Origin: Portulaca oleracea | Lineage: Eukaryota > Streptophyta > Magnoliopsida > Caryophyllales > Portulacaceae | Reading direction: 5' to 3' | Length of the DNA stretch: 64,000 bases | NCBI GenBank assembly: GCA_029582165.1 | Contig: CM055872.1 | Span: 5,735,582-5,799,581 of the forward strand | In this document: positions 47,935 through 60,227 of the stretch, piece by piece | Layout: each line of letters opens with the position of its first letter | Position numbering within the stretch: the stretch's first letter is position 1 | Notes under the pieces: model-generated | Told to the model about the DNA's origin: nothing | The model's database searches: none | The model's input: only the letters and a program-made list of their open reading frames with translations | Translations under genes and position numbers: made by a program

Positions 47935-48165
47935 CGAGCACGAACACCCGTGCAGACTAGAAAACAACATAAATTTTGCTTGATAACCAGCATGATCGTG
48001 CAGATTATCATTGTTGCCTGTGCAGGGGTTTGGCACGACCCTATGTAGTCACACATATGCCTGTACGTGCCGACTCTCTGGATCTTCTCTGGTTGGTATA
48101 AAGGGCACACGGTCAGAGCTGTTTGGCACGGGCACCTGCGTGCGCGACAGTGAGAGCCTAGAAAC
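47935..48165. repeat. run of CACG/CGTGC phrases
   Basis: Phrases such as GAACACCCGTGCAG, GGCACGACC, GTACGTGCCGA and GGCACGGGCAC recur in this stretch. They resemble the arrays at 45590-45840 and 46421-46572 in style but not in exact sequence. Confidence 0.45.
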
Positions 48166-48260
48166 CTCCAAAAATCAACCTCTAGGTTGTATCATCTCAC
48201 ACAGTTTTTTTGGAAAAGGTAGCATAATAATAAAGACATATATGTTTAAATAAGTGGAAC

Positions 48261-49172
48261 CCTAAAATCATAATCGAAATCATTGATAAGGAGAATATTA
48301 AGTAGCAATGGATGTTGATTCCTCAAACTCATTTGAGTGTAATCATTCACAGTAATGCTTGTTGGTTCCTCACATGACCTACCTGGCCTCCTCAACATTA
48401 CTATATATGATAATAATGTCTCGACTCCTCTCAAGCCATGGACGTTACCAAGAACTACTTTGAGGATTTTAACTAGCCTCATAAATCAACTAGGGGTGCT
48501 TTCAACGTACTTGCTGCTATCTAGGAAAGCTTCTCTGGAGAGCAACAAACCAAGCATGCTTAGTTGTAGACTATAGAGCAATCTTCGGATGAGTAACTTC
48601 CTGGACAATTTTCACAAGCAACATTTAAGCAAGGAAGAAGCGTGTTAAAACGATCTATGATGATTTGTGAGGATAGTTACTGATCCTTTAAATAGTTCTC
48701 GGTAAGGTTGTAATTGAACCAAGCCGACTTGTAAGACGCTCCGGTTCGACTCAATCAAAGCTCAACTTGATTAAAGTTTGGCTTAACTCAAGCTCGGGTC
48801 GGATATCTGAACTTTTTACCTCTTGGTTAACACTAATTTTAGAAAAGTTGGAGACATTGTTCTTAAATTTCTCATGGATAATTTGATAATTTAGTTTGGA
48901 GTATATTTAAGACAAGTAAAATACTAATCAACTTTAGATCGAATGCAATACTAATAAACTAGTGGTACTGATCATTATCAATTAAGCATGATTTGACCTT
49001 TGGAGATATTGGCTGTTTATCAAAAGTTAGAGGCAATAATACTTGATGAGGCTTTCAATTGAAAGGACAACAGATTCTTATTCCAAGAACTTTATGACAT
49101 GATCCACTTCCCACAACTTGTAACAATACTTTTTTTTATTTGTTCTTTTAACTATTTTATTTATCCTTATTA
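48261..49172. other. intergenic DNA without recognised features
   Basis: No gene or bounded element recognised. A CTCGGGTCGG/GACTTG-type repeat fragment lies near 48720-48810. Confidence 0.35.
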
Positions 49173-49400
49173 GCCAGTATTCTTTTTCTGCGGTTGAAGC
49201 ATCTGTATTCACTCATGATTTCACAACTCACCATAATTTGCCACAAATCATTACTTTTCTCTCTCCTCACTCTTCTCTCTCTTCACTTTTCTCCTCTACT
49301 TTTTATATTCTCTCTCCTCACCTACCCCACATACCAATAACCTACCACAATTCCACCACACCCCACCACACCACACCGCAAAATACCGCAGAACAGGGCC
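49173..49400. mobile_element. Harbinger-like MITE, right flank altered
   Basis: It begins GCCAGTATTCTTTTTCTGCGG and ends CCGCAGAACAGGGCC. The interior is close to the copies at 40268 and 53543. TTA precedes the left end but not the right. Confidence 0.6.
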
Positions 49401-51810
49401 GCATATTTATATTTCTAATAATTATTCTACTACTTTTATTTTAATAGATGATTTTAGAATCAATAAATTAAATAATAATTGATGATACTTTTGTCATTTT
49501 GATTTATTTCTACCTAAACATTTGTGTTACCTTGGCTTCTTTCCAAAGTGACAAATAAATAGGGACAGTAAGAGTATTGCTTTTGTCTTTAATTATTATT
49601 TTATATTTTTAATTAAATTTTTATCAATTTTTTTCTAATAATTAACTCCACATTCTCCATTCATATTTCCAATATAATATAAATCGTACATTTTCTAAAT
49701 TGAAACATTAATTAAGTCGGTTTAGCCTTTTCCCCCTCAAATCTCTGTTTTACGTTGGTACCGCTCCGTTGTCTCAATTAATTATCCAAATTATTTTTAA
49801 ATTATCCAAATTTTATCCTCTTTTTGTCCTCTCTTTGAAAATTAAAATGCCACTTGTCACACTATAATTAGGAAGTCATCTTGAATATCTATAGATATTT
49901 CCAAGAGGGAAGGATGTTAAAATTTGTTGCAACTTGTAAAGGGTTGTCGCCTTGAAGTACTACACACAACTTTTTTTTTATCCTCACAGGGTAATATGTG
50001 GATCGATTCAAAGAGTTCTTACTTTAAGTTGCAACAAGTCACAATTTGGTTCAAGATAAGGATGGAAAATTAATTGAAAATATCTAATTAATTTATTATC
50101 AAATAAAATATTAAATTAATAGTTATAGATTTAGTAATAGTTTTATAACCCTGCCCAAATAATAATTGGGGACTATTGGAATTCGAACTTGAGACTTTTT
50201 ACTCAATTTAGTTTTGATATTGTATCGACATTTTGAATTATCAAGTATTTATATCTCATGTCTACAATCCCATATTTTCTACAGAAAATTTCGATTTATT
50301 GGGGACAAAAAGGCCACAAAATAAGTTGATGCATGATTCCTCTACCAATTGAGTCAAGAATTAGACAAATAATTAATACTCATTTTCCATTACACAAGTA
50401 ACGACTATTTGCTCCATGTTCGGCTTTGTCCATGTTTAATGAACGGGCTAACAATACACATTTTGTTCACTTGCATTGTCCCCCATTGATTAGATGACCC
50501 TTGCTTCTACGATCCATCTGTGTCCATGCTATATGAGATTAAGCACACATCCTAAAAGACATAAATCATGTCTTTTGCTCAAATGTTCCAAATGGAAATA
50601 GATTGAGATCGATATGCATGGAAGTTTCAAGGTTTTCTTCTAAAATGTGCCTGGTGGGATTGAAAACCATTTTCGGGAAAATGAATTATCATTTTTAGGT
50701 ATTTGGCGGCTAAAAAATGTGGAAAGTCATTTTTAGTGAAAACCATTTTCCCCCTTGCCTTCGTAAACTACTTTCTTAAGTCCAATTTTAAGAAAATTCA
50801 ATTTCTCAGTCCATATTATTCCTCGCACTCAAGTTACTCGCGATTGCTCCTATCTTTACTGGAAAGATTCGTTTCTCATCCAACTCTTTCTCTCTCGCCC
50901 GACTCTTCTTTCTCTCTCATCGAGAACAAGACATGTACGTACATATCTACCAAACAAGTAAAAATATCACATGAAAACTTATTTTCTTGGAAATTCATTA
51001 TATAAGAAAAAATTATTTTCTTATAAAATGATTTTCACTTACACCATATACATCCTATGTAAACAAAGAAGGTTTGTAGCTAAAGTTGTGATAGTTCAGG
51101 AGGCATGATTTTTTTTTTCTTTTTTGGATCAGTAATGGCCTTCTTAGCCAAAGATTCATTCATCTCAACTAAAGAAATGTCCCAACTGAGCACAATAAAT
51201 TTCCATCACGCTGAAAACTGGCTAAAATATGTAAACAAAAGACAAAGCCAACTTTAAGAAGGGTAAGTGGCTTCATATACCGGATTTTTATTTCAAGAAT
51301 AATTAATAGTAAGCTTTATAGATCACATAGAAAAGGCTTAAGCATCAAATTGTTCATGACAAACTACTTGGACTATAACAACTGCACAATTCCTTTGCCA
51401 GTGTCACTGCTTGCAATAGGTATTAAATATAAATCTTAGTTGTCCTGATATGTTAAACATGTTGTACAAGGACTAGGTAAAAGGTTTTTATGGCATCTAC
51501 ATTTCAAATCAAATAAACATTCACAAAAAGAGTGGGGCACTGGGGCATGTCACAAACTCACAATAAACCTAATCTTGGTCGAGCCATAAAGTTATCTCTG
51601 TTCTCCTCTGCCATCTCCTCCATCAGAATCAATCTCTTCAAGCAATGTCATATAAGGATAGAAAGTCGTTTATATCTAGATCCTTCCAAACCTCACAACA
51701 GCGGGATTATACTAGAAATTGGTTTTGTTGTAAACACAATAGTTTAACCCATGAACAATGATGTTGTATGAGGTTGAAAGGTTTAGGTATCCACCAGCAA
51801 GAAACACATC
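49401..51810. other. gene-poor AT-rich stretch
   Basis: No gene is recognised. About 50640-51050 holds mirrored GGAAAACCATTTTC and GAAAATTATTTTC words and may be a decayed foldback element. The rest is unremarkable. Confidence 0.35.
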
Positions 51811-52348
51811 CTACTCTGATACCACTTTTTAAGATCATGGAGTTCAAGAGCACAAACAATAGTGCGAAATAAATAAGAAAGTAAATAGGATCAAAACAAG
51901 GAGTTAACATGAAAAAAAAAAAAAACAAATCAAGGACAAAAACCATGAACGATGCGTTAGTACTTTGAGGGACTTCACAAACAAAGTGTTGCATTGGTTA
52001 TTAAGATAACTTACAAGGATAACTCTAAATTAACCTTATTAGAATATTCATCTTAATTCTCAACTATACGCCTTCAACTTCTACAATCCTCTTCATGAGA
52101 CCCCCACTCCAACACTCCACATAATATCTTCAACAGCTTGAATATTTATAGGAAGGTTAATCTTGGTCATCAAACTATCAAAGAAAACATTTCCCGTTAA
52201 ACTAAACTGAACCTGGACACCACTCCACTTAGATTTATTAATTAGGAAACCCAACATATATAATAAGAAAAATCTAAATAGTTTCCTAACATAATAACGA
52301 AACAAATCAGATGATCAATACAGATGATTTCAGGACACAATCCTAACA
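51811..52348 (-). mobile_element. copia 5' LTR (family A) with primer-binding site
   Basis: On the minus strand the LTR starts TGTTAGGATTGTGTCC at 52348 and runs to about 51827. It is followed at 51824-51811 by TGGTATCAGAGTAG, the site for initiator tRNA-Met priming used by most plant copia elements. The body matches the LTR at 42359-42917, including the TTTATTTCGCACTATTG phrase near its end. No gag or pol sequence follows, so only the left end of the element survives. Confidence 0.8.
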
Positions 52349-52584
52349 GAGGTAATATTGTATGTTTTAAGATTTCTCCACATAGAAATTGGATTACAGA
52401 CCTAGGACCGTGAAGTATCATGGTCTAAGTTGGCCCTAACGGTAGAAAGCCCATCAAAAAATTCTCAACCTATAAAAACATCCAAACATAAAACATTAAA
52501 CCCCCAGCCCGAATCACAGTACTTTGTGGTCCTAGGACCACAATCTAAGAGCTACTCTTCACATCCATATAAATGACATTCATA

Positions 52585-53222
52585 GGTGGGAATGGTAGTG
52601 GGTCCTAGACTCGATCCATTTAAGCGGGTTTGAGTCTAAAAATTTTGGATCTATTGGGTCTGGGTGGGTTTGGGTCCACTAAAAATTTGGCGGGTCCGGG
52701 TCTGAGCACGGACCCGAGGACCCATCAAATTATATGTGTGTGTGTGTGAAATGAAACCTCTAGTGTAGTTAGATTCTTAGAGTTGTGTGATGCAATAACT
52801 ATGAACTTTGTTCTATTTTTGCATTTTAAGTAGCATAGTTGTATTCTTAGAGTTGTTGTCTTGATGGCTTTTGTAATATTTTTATATTGGACTTCGCTCG
52901 TAGCCTCATACATTGAATCAAATGATTGTATTGTTTCAAAAAAAGTTGTATTTAAACAGAATAATTATTATTATATCAGTGTGTATGTATAAAAATTAAC
53001 CCAAAAATTTGATAAATCTAGTAAAAAATACATAAGAGTGTTGGACCCATTAATTAAGGATCTGCTATGGATCCGTAGACCTGCAGACCTGGTAGGTCTG
53101 GGTCTAGGTCTAGGTCTTTGGGATCCACCAGGTCCCGAGTCGGGTCTGGGTCTAATAAAGATGGATAAGTCTGGGTCCGAGTCCAACTAAACCTGCCCCA
53201 AATCTGATTCACTGTCATCCTT
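52585..53222. mobile_element. hAT-like non-autonomous element, GGGTCTGGGT-rich
   Basis: The left end GGTGGGAATGGTAGTG and the inverse of the right end, AAGGATGACAGTG, are related. ATTCATA lies on both sides (52578-52584 and 53223-53229), matching seven bases of what may have been an eight-base duplication. The arms are runs of GGGTCTGGGT and GACCCGAG words around an AT-rich centre with a TG microsatellite near 52735-52750. Confidence 0.55.
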
Positions 53223-53542
53223 ATTCATAAGGAAAGTCACTCTTATTATGCATCGAACAATTTAACATACATATCAATGTTATCATGTAACTTGTGAGAG
53301 TAAATAAACCTTTTGTTTAAATGCTCTCGGTCCCAAGTCCAACCCGATGCACCTACTCTCCTAAAAAAATCCGATACTATTGCGTACAGACGTTGCCGTA
53401 CTACATGAGAAGGTTAATTGAAGAAGCAATTGGCCCTTACATGCATGGCCGAGGCTAAAACAATATCATGGATGCATGGATGGGTCATGGTAGGTAGAAG
53501 CAACAAAAGGCCATTGCCCAAAGCCAAATAACTAATGCCACG

Positions 53543-53800
53543 TACCCTGTTCTTTTCTGCGGTTGGCAAACTACGGTACCACAGCATACCGTAGTTTGCC
53601 ACAACTGACTACACTTTACCACAAATCATTACTTTTTTTCTCCTCACTTTTCTCTCTCCTCACTTTCCTCCTTTACTTTTTACATTCTCTCTTCTCATCT
53701 ACCCCACATACCAATAACCTACCACAATTCCACCCACCCACCACAATTCCACCACACTTCACCACATAATACTGCAAAATACCGCAGAAAAAAAAGGGCC
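53543..53800. mobile_element. Harbinger-like MITE
   Basis: It begins TACCCTGTTCTTTTCTGCGG and ends CCGCAGAAAAAAAAGGGCC. The GCAAACTACGGTACCACAGC phrase is shared with the 40268 copy. No clean TTA pair. Confidence 0.6.
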
Positions 53801-54026
53801 ATAATAATACCACTTTTAAGATAATCAAATGTAATTTTTTATTTGTTACATTAGTAATTCGGCCTATCTATTGAGCTCCCTTATAAGGTAGGTCAATGAA
53901 GTCCATAACATACGGATCATATTAGATTTAATGGAGTTCAAGGGGCTCCTAAAAACATCGTATGGTCACTAAGAATTGAACCTTAGCACTAAAGTTGGTA
54001 AAATTTGGTCTTATTTAAATATTTAA

Positions 54027-54452
54027 GGGTTATTGGATGATAATACACTGAACTTTAGGGATATTGGACAATAATGCACTGAACTTTTTTCTTGGACTCT
54101 AATACACTGAACTTTGAAGGTATTGGACAATAACGCACTCAAACCAATTCAGCTGGTGGTTGACGCGGTGGTTGTCCTACTTTGAGGTGTTGTTTTTCTA
54201 TTTTTTTTCAGAAAAAACTTTTGCCGTGTAAGAAAGTACACATAAGCAGGATGACTAATATATTTTTTTGGAAAAAAATAGAAAAACGATACCTCAAAGT
54301 AGGACAACCACCGCGTCAACCACCAGCTGAATTGGTCTGAGTGCGTTATTGTCCAATACCCACAAAGTTCAGTGTATTAGAGCCCAAGAAAAAAGTTCAG
54401 TACATTATTGTCCAATACTTCTAAAGTTCAGTGTATTATCATTCAATAATCC
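54027..54452. mobile_element. MULE-type foldback MITE
   Basis: Two inverted arms of about 170 bases surround a short spacer with a hydrophobic-coding-like T/A run. The ends are GGGTTATTGGATGATAATAC and, from the right, GGATTATTGAATGATAATAC. The flanks are perfect nine-base repeats, AATATTTAA at 54018-54026 and 54453-54461. The repeated phrase ACACTGAACTTT occurs three times in the left arm. Confidence 0.85.
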
Positions 54453-54717
54453 AATATTTAAATTTGTCCAACTTGAAAAAAATGGACATAGACATAGATC
54501 TCGCGTCTAAACTTTGATATTGATAGAATTGACCGAAATTCAAACACAATGTTTCTCATATTTCTATTGTCTAAACCTAATATGATTTGAATATACATTT
54601 ATCTGAATTGTCCAACTCAAAAAAATCAGGTAAAAGTCATCCAACTTTCAAATTTTGACATTAACCGATTTGACCGACCCAAATTTGATCCAGACCTAAA
54701 GTCTTTTCGGTGCTTAG

Positions 54718-55276
54718 TAGGGATGACAATGAGGCAGGGAACCCCGAACCCGCTGGGGCCCCACCCCGCTCTGAGGCAAAATCTCCACCCCCATTGGGGA
54801 TGGGGACGAGGACGATTTTTCAAAATCCGCTCGGGGACGGGGCGGGGATGGGGACAAAATTTTCCCCGTCCCCGTCTCCATTTTTCCTGCCGGGAAAAAT
54901 TCCCCATTCCCATCCCCGAATCCCCATCCTCAAAAATTTTAAAATTACCAAATAACATTTATTCTAATCCAATATATATATTAATAGCAAGAGTAAATTA
55001 CCAAATAACCTTCATGCTACTCTAATTTATACTTGAGGAGGATGTATTATTATATTTTTTTTTTGAATAACACTTGTTGATGTATTATTGTTTGATTTTG
55101 ATGTATTATTACTTGAGCAAGTTAAATACGTTGTATTTTAAACAGGTTAAAAACCAGGTTAGATTAAAATCGGGTCCGATTAAACTTTGGTTAAATTTTG
55201 GATAGCTTTAAAAAATCCTCGTTGGGGATGGGGATAGGGCAAGAATCATTCCGCCCCGTCCCCGTTGCCATCCCTA
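54718..55276. mobile_element. hAT-like non-autonomous element, GGGGATGGGGAC-rich
   Basis: The left end TAGGGATGACAATGAGG and right end CCGTTGCCATCCCTA are inverted copies. The ends are rich in CCCCGTCCCC and GGGGATGGGG words around an AT-rich centre. The flanking eight bases agree at only five positions, so the class is inferred from the termini. Confidence 0.55.
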
Positions 55277-56768
55277 GTCCTCAACGGGGAAGGTGAACGT
55301 TTTACCCTTATACCACTTGACTAGCTCAATGAAAGTATATACGCCTTTCATTTCAATAGCCATCTTGTTCAAGCATAATCTGGCGTTTGCTTTTCTGTAA
55401 AGCCATTTTCGGGGTCCTAATGCAAGCTATTACCCACCCCCTCTCCTCTTTGTGCATGAACTGCTTAATCATACTTAATTAGTTTTAGTTTTAATTAATT
55501 AATTAATTAACTAACTCTAGTGGTGAAGAGCTTGTGAGTCCAAAAAGGAGACATGGGTGATGTTTGCTACTTCCAATATTTGTGGTCAATTTTCAAGTGT
55601 TGGGGAGTTTTTTAAAATGTCAAGGCATGCATGCACTACATGCAAAGGAAGATGACAAACAGGGTTGGTTTAATGACTTTATTGTTCAAACTCGAAACTG
55701 ATTATTAATCTTGGTGGGTAATTAACAATTTTAATAATCTAATTTTAGATATTTGATATCTATCTCTTCGGCATGTTAAAGTGTATCATCATTTTGACTC
55801 TTAAGAAATAAAAATACGTGAAGATGGCTTCCAACTTCCAACATAGACTTCCATCAAAAGAGCTAAGCAATCTACCTAGCTAGTTGCACAATTTAATGGA
55901 TAGAATTCGTGTTGTGTAGATTTTTATATCCACAGGGGTCAAATGCCAAACACTTCTTGCTGTAGTGGTAAGAAGTTTATATTCTATCCTTATTTTTCAG
56001 GGTTTAAATTTTGAGAGATATATTTTTTTCCTATAATAATTCAAAGGATGTTGCGGGTAAGAGTAGGGCCCAGCTTCGGACCATTGACACTCATGTTCCC
56101 ATCCGATACATGCCTATTAGATTATATATATACCCTTAAGATAGTACCCCAAGGGTTGGAAGACTTCATAAGTCTACACATACGCTTTATACCATTATTT
56201 TAAAGATTTATCTCTTAAAAATTTTGACAATGTCCATTCCATGAATCCACTTGATAATAGACGACCTTCGTTGAGAGCAACTAGGTGAAATCCTCCCAAT
56301 AATAATGGAATTGAGACCATGATCAAAGGATCATCATTGACTGAGAGGATCAGTACTCAAGAATGATCCCAATAATATTTTATTTCCATTCCATGAATCG
56401 GTGAACGCTTTAAAATTCTTTGATCAATTGCAACCGGTCGTTTTGATTTGTTTAAAACCCTTAGGATATTGAACTTAAATTTAAATTGAAATACTTTAAT
56501 TTTTAATGTTATGTGAGAAATAATGGGTTAAAATGCAATTTAAAGTTAATGATGGACAAGTATTTGAGAAAAGGGATTATTATCTAACTTTATTATTATC
56601 CAACATCTTTAAACTATAGTTGATTAAATTTTCATGTAATGGAACAAAATTAAGAATAATTAAAGGGGCATAGAAATTAAGGGAAAATGGAAGGAATTAA
56701 GAAAGTGGAATAAATGTTATGCTTGGTAGATTCTAGAGTGGTACTGGTACCTTAATAATAATAATATA
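55277..56768. other. gene-poor intergenic DNA
   Basis: A TTAA run lies near 55495-55512. I recognise no gene, bounded transposon or RNA gene. Confidence 0.35.
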
Positions 56769-57720
56769 TAGTGAGGAGACAACAATTGGTGAGCTCAACC
56801 ATAGCCGTCGTTTTCCCCCGCCACTCTTTGGTCTGACTGCCTCTATGAAAATGACCTCCTCCCTCTCTGGAGCTGCGCATTCGGCATTTGGTATGCCAAT
56901 CGAATCTCTGTCTTCTCCCTATTTTCTACAGTGTGACTTCATGATTAAGATCAAATTAATTAAGTTTTATTGGGTCTATGATGTATTGAATCCGCGAGGT
57001 TTAATTTGCGGCAGAAAGCGAGGCGCTATCTGCCACAGTGAAAATGTCGGGTGCGCCTCGGATAGAGAGGAAGAAATAGAAGGGCGCCGCCCGCGCTGGT
57101 TCCGAATCGAAAGGGGTGTTACCCGCGCCTAACATCCCATGACTCGCGTCATCAATAGAACAAGCGAAGGTTCGACTTTTGGAGATGCAGCCCGTGCCTT
57201 CAAGGGCGCTACCCGCGCCTCAGCTCGCCAAGTTACGCACATGGCGGATTTTGTGTCTCAAAGTCGTAGGTTATATTATTTTCAACCTAGGTTCTTTTCC
57301 CAGCCGTCGGGTATATATTGTACGGTTTTTCCGCTTTAATCATAAATTAGATCAGAGTGAAAATATTGAGATAGAGATAATTTCACCAATATTTTCCCAG
57401 TATTATCCCGAGAGATTGGGAGTTGAGAGTTTGAGAGATTTTATTGTAATCTCCTTTGTTGATCGTATCACACCTTGTGATGGTGATCGAGTTGTACTCT
57501 TCCTTTCTCGTAGTGGACTATTTTCTGGTTGTCGCCGTCCATGAGTTTTTTCCGAGTTCTTCGGCTTCCCATGTATATCTGAAGTTTGTTTTATCGCTTA
57601 TTTTTCGCTCCTGAGTTCCATCATAGTTTCCGTAATCTCGTTTATTTCAATTCCGCTATAACCTTGCACTTATTTTCGTAATAAATTTAGTTTTAATTGT
57701 ATTGGATTAATTTTGCATTG
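56769..57720 (+). mobile_element. probable LTR remnant with a GC-rich phrase run
   Basis: A TATATATT box at about 57311-57318 follows a GC-rich stretch (57000-57240) with repeated CCCGCGCC and GGGCGC words. After the box come T-rich R/U5-like sequences (GTAATCTCCTTTG, ATTCCGCTATAACC). This order fits an LTR on the plus strand. Termini and duplication were not found. The first part (56846-56900) reads as a short Met-led peptide ending near a GTATGC and could instead be a stray first exon. Confidence 0.4.
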
Positions 57721-58060
57721 CTGTATCTTTGATTCGATAAATTGTTTTATTAAAATGAATAATTGTGCTCATATAAATTCAGGCCATAGTAGATTGATAC
57801 ATTTTAGATCAACTGATTTTGATAATTTCATATTTAAAGTATATCATCATTTATCAATAGGTCCAAGCGTCCAATTGTATCACTTACATCTTTCAATATT
57901 ATCCCTCAATATTCGTTGCTTTTAACTTTGTATAGTCCTCAATGGCCCAATTTGACAAACAATTGTTAGTTATTATTGCTAGCAGTTAGCTATTTGACTT
58001 AATTATACAGTAACAATGTTTGGTAAATGTAACTGTTTTGGAAATAACTATTAGGTGATT
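57721..58060. other. intergenic DNA without recognised features
   Basis: Mirrored GTTAGTTATT/AACTATT words near 57960-58040 hint at a decayed MITE. No gene. Confidence 0.3.
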
Positions 58061-58690
58061 TTATTTTTTGAATGAAACTGGTGGTCCCCTTCTTCTACAC
58101 CATCCATCATTTCTACTTTTCGAAACTCTGTTTTATTTTCTCTACAACAATAGGAACTCATTCCAACTTTTTTACTTTACAAGCAAATGCAATAGTAATT
58201 TTGTTTTTTGAATGAAACTAGTGGTCCCCTCCTTTCACATCATCCATCATTGCTACCTTTTAGAACTCTATTTTATTTTCTTTACAATAATAGTAACTCA
58301 TTCCTACTTTTTTACTTTAAAATATTTATTTTTCTACAACAATATGACACATGTCAACCTTTGAATAGTTGAAAAATAAAATAAATAAAGAAATGAAAAT
58401 AGTGTATTTTCATTCCTTGCTGAATAGGAACTCAACTCTCTGACGCATGTTCCAATGTAAAGTTCTCATTATTATATATGGTCTAAAATATTTAATTATT
58501 TTTCTACAACAATATGACACATGTCAGCCTTTGAGCAGTTGAAAAATAAAAATAAAAAAGAAATAAACATAGTGTGGAGTATCACTGCAATGTTCCGGGA
58601 ATGTGAGTATTGTATTTTTATTCCTTGATGCATAGGAACTCAACTCGTCGACACATATTTCAATGCAAAGTTCTCATTGTTGTACATAGG
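58061..58690. repeat. two consecutive tandem duplications
   Basis: A unit of about 140 bases starting TTTTTTGAATGAAACT is repeated at 58061 and 58201. A second unit of about 170 bases starting TTTCTACAACAATATGACAC is repeated at 58331 and 58501. Copies differ by scattered changes. The last 250 bases before 58930 resemble the AGCTTTTT palindrome MITE at 39342. Confidence 0.7.
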
Positions 58691-59517
58691 AGGTGTTTGG
58701 CTACCCAACTTTTTGGGTAACCTTTAGCTTTTTGAATAGCTTTTAGTTTTTTTATCAAAATTTTTTTTTATCAAAGTTAAAAAGCTACTTGAAATGTTTG
58801 GTAAATAGCTTTTTATTTTAACTTTTTAGACCCAATAAGCTAGTTTCCAAAAAGCTACTTAGTGAAGCGTTTTGAGTTAACTTTTCACAAAAAATTACTT
58901 TACCAAACATTTTTCCTACAATCAGCTAATTCAAACAGCTAAAGTCAAATTAAGCATTCTTAAATAAATTTATAGTCTTAATAAAAAGCTATTTAGAATA
59001 ACTTTTTAAAAATTTACAATACTTTTTTTTTAATGATGAAAATATTTGCAAGAATTAACAAACCCATCAGGCTATCAAAAGCATTTTTTTCTTTTCATTT
59101 ATGATTTATGAGTTGAAACCCACTTACGAATATGGCCACGAGTAGCCATTTTTATTATTAGCGTAAAAAAATAGAGAAAAGATCCAATTATAGTATAATA
59201 GGATATTAAAAATCAATATTTTTAAGAGAGAAACACGTAAAACGCACAAAAACAGCTAAAATCTGAAGAAATTCAAACAAGAGGAGTCACGCGCACTCGC
59301 TCCTTTAACCAATCAGCTACCGAAACGCAACTTCCCCATATATAGGATAGGATTAACCCTTTGGGCCCCACACCTTTTCAGGACCCCACATCATCTTCCC
59401 CATACATGGAGATTGGAGAATTAGAGATTTATTTTTAGATGATTTTTCCCCTCCAACTTGCACTTATTTTTACAACTCAATTACTACTCCATCCTTTTAT
59501 GAAAAATAAAAAATGAG
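58691..59517. other. decayed MITE and intergenic DNA
   Basis: 58690-58930 begins GGAGGTGTTTGGCTACCC and has AGCTTTTT/AAAAGCT words like 39342-39610. The remainder up to 59517 is unremarkable. Confidence 0.4.
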
Positions 59518-59520
59518 TTA

Positions 59521-59744
59521 GGGTGCGTTCTTTTATGCGTTGCGTTACGTTTGTGTTTTGGAAAGTTGCGTTAGGGTGCGTTTAGTTGCGTTTGAAAAAT
59601 AATAATTTGGGGAAACTTTTTTATTTTTAAGAGAAAGATGAATAGTACATTGCGTTAAGGTGCGTTTGAGTTGCGTTAAGGTGCGTTAGGCTTTGTATAT
59701 TTTGCGTTGCGTTTCGGTGCATTAACGCACAAAAGAACGGTGCC
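59521..59744. mobile_element. Harbinger-like MITE with perfect TTA duplication
   Basis: The ends are GGGTGCGTTCTTTTATGCG and GCACAAAAGAACGGTGCC, with TTA on both sides (59518-59520 and 59745-59747). The interior is rich in GTTGCGTT words, as in the nested copy at 8611-8804. Confidence 0.75.
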
Positions 59745-59967
59745 TTAGAACGACAAATATTGAGGAATGGGAGAAATATTAAACAACCATGTAAATTTTT
59801 AAATATATATTACATTTAAGATGGATAAGATGATGACAAATGGCGTAATAAAATCGGTAAAGTATGAATAGTGTGGATAAATTTAACATTACTACAAAAA
59901 CTCATTAACGAAACTTACACAACATTTGAAACTTCTATTTAAATTTCAATTTACCTAATTTAATTTT

Positions 59968-60227
59968 TACTCCCTCCATCCTAAATAATTTGTCCCTTTC
60001 ACTTTTTCACGATATTCAAAACAATACTTTTGACTATTGATTTTTCATGTTTGATCTTAATAGGACTTGTAATATTATATTTAAGTAAACATATTTTCAC
60101 TACAAATCTAATAGTGATAGTTTTGTACAAATAACTACGTATATTATCTGATAAACTAATGGTCATAATTTAAGAATTTTGATATCATTAGTAAAACATG
60201 GAGAATTTAATCTAAATGGAATGAGTA
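59968..60227. mobile_element. Stowaway-like MITE
   Basis: It starts TACTCCCTCCATCC and ends near AAATGGAATGAGTATTA. AT-rich interior, no coding capacity. Confidence 0.5.

Larger units (their letters stand above)
44861..48260. mobile_element. old LTR retroelement remnant, split by a younger LTR
   Basis: The part 44900-44960 (GTACGGGTGTCGTATTCACAG, GGGAGCTAGG) is of a kind found in noncoding parts of plant LTR retroelements. 45400-45560 has the CCATAACTCCTTCAATAC phrase type seen in U3 regions. A TATATA box at 45910-45915 is followed, after the inserted LTR at 45924-46810, by a T-rich R/U5-like part ending near 47070. The region 47180-48240 appears to be more of the same kind of element. No polymerase domain survives. 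Class and limits are inferred. Confidence 0.45.

Noticed and set aside
54626..55025. Open frames of 81-110 codons in the GGGGATGGGG region
   Set aside because: They overlap in several frames inside a terminal-repeat-bounded element and are Pro/Gly/Arg-rich by composition only.
56845..57132. 95-codon frame starting near 56845
   Set aside because: Only the first 20 or so residues look plausible, then it runs into a GC-rich LTR-like repeat. No supporting second exon was found.
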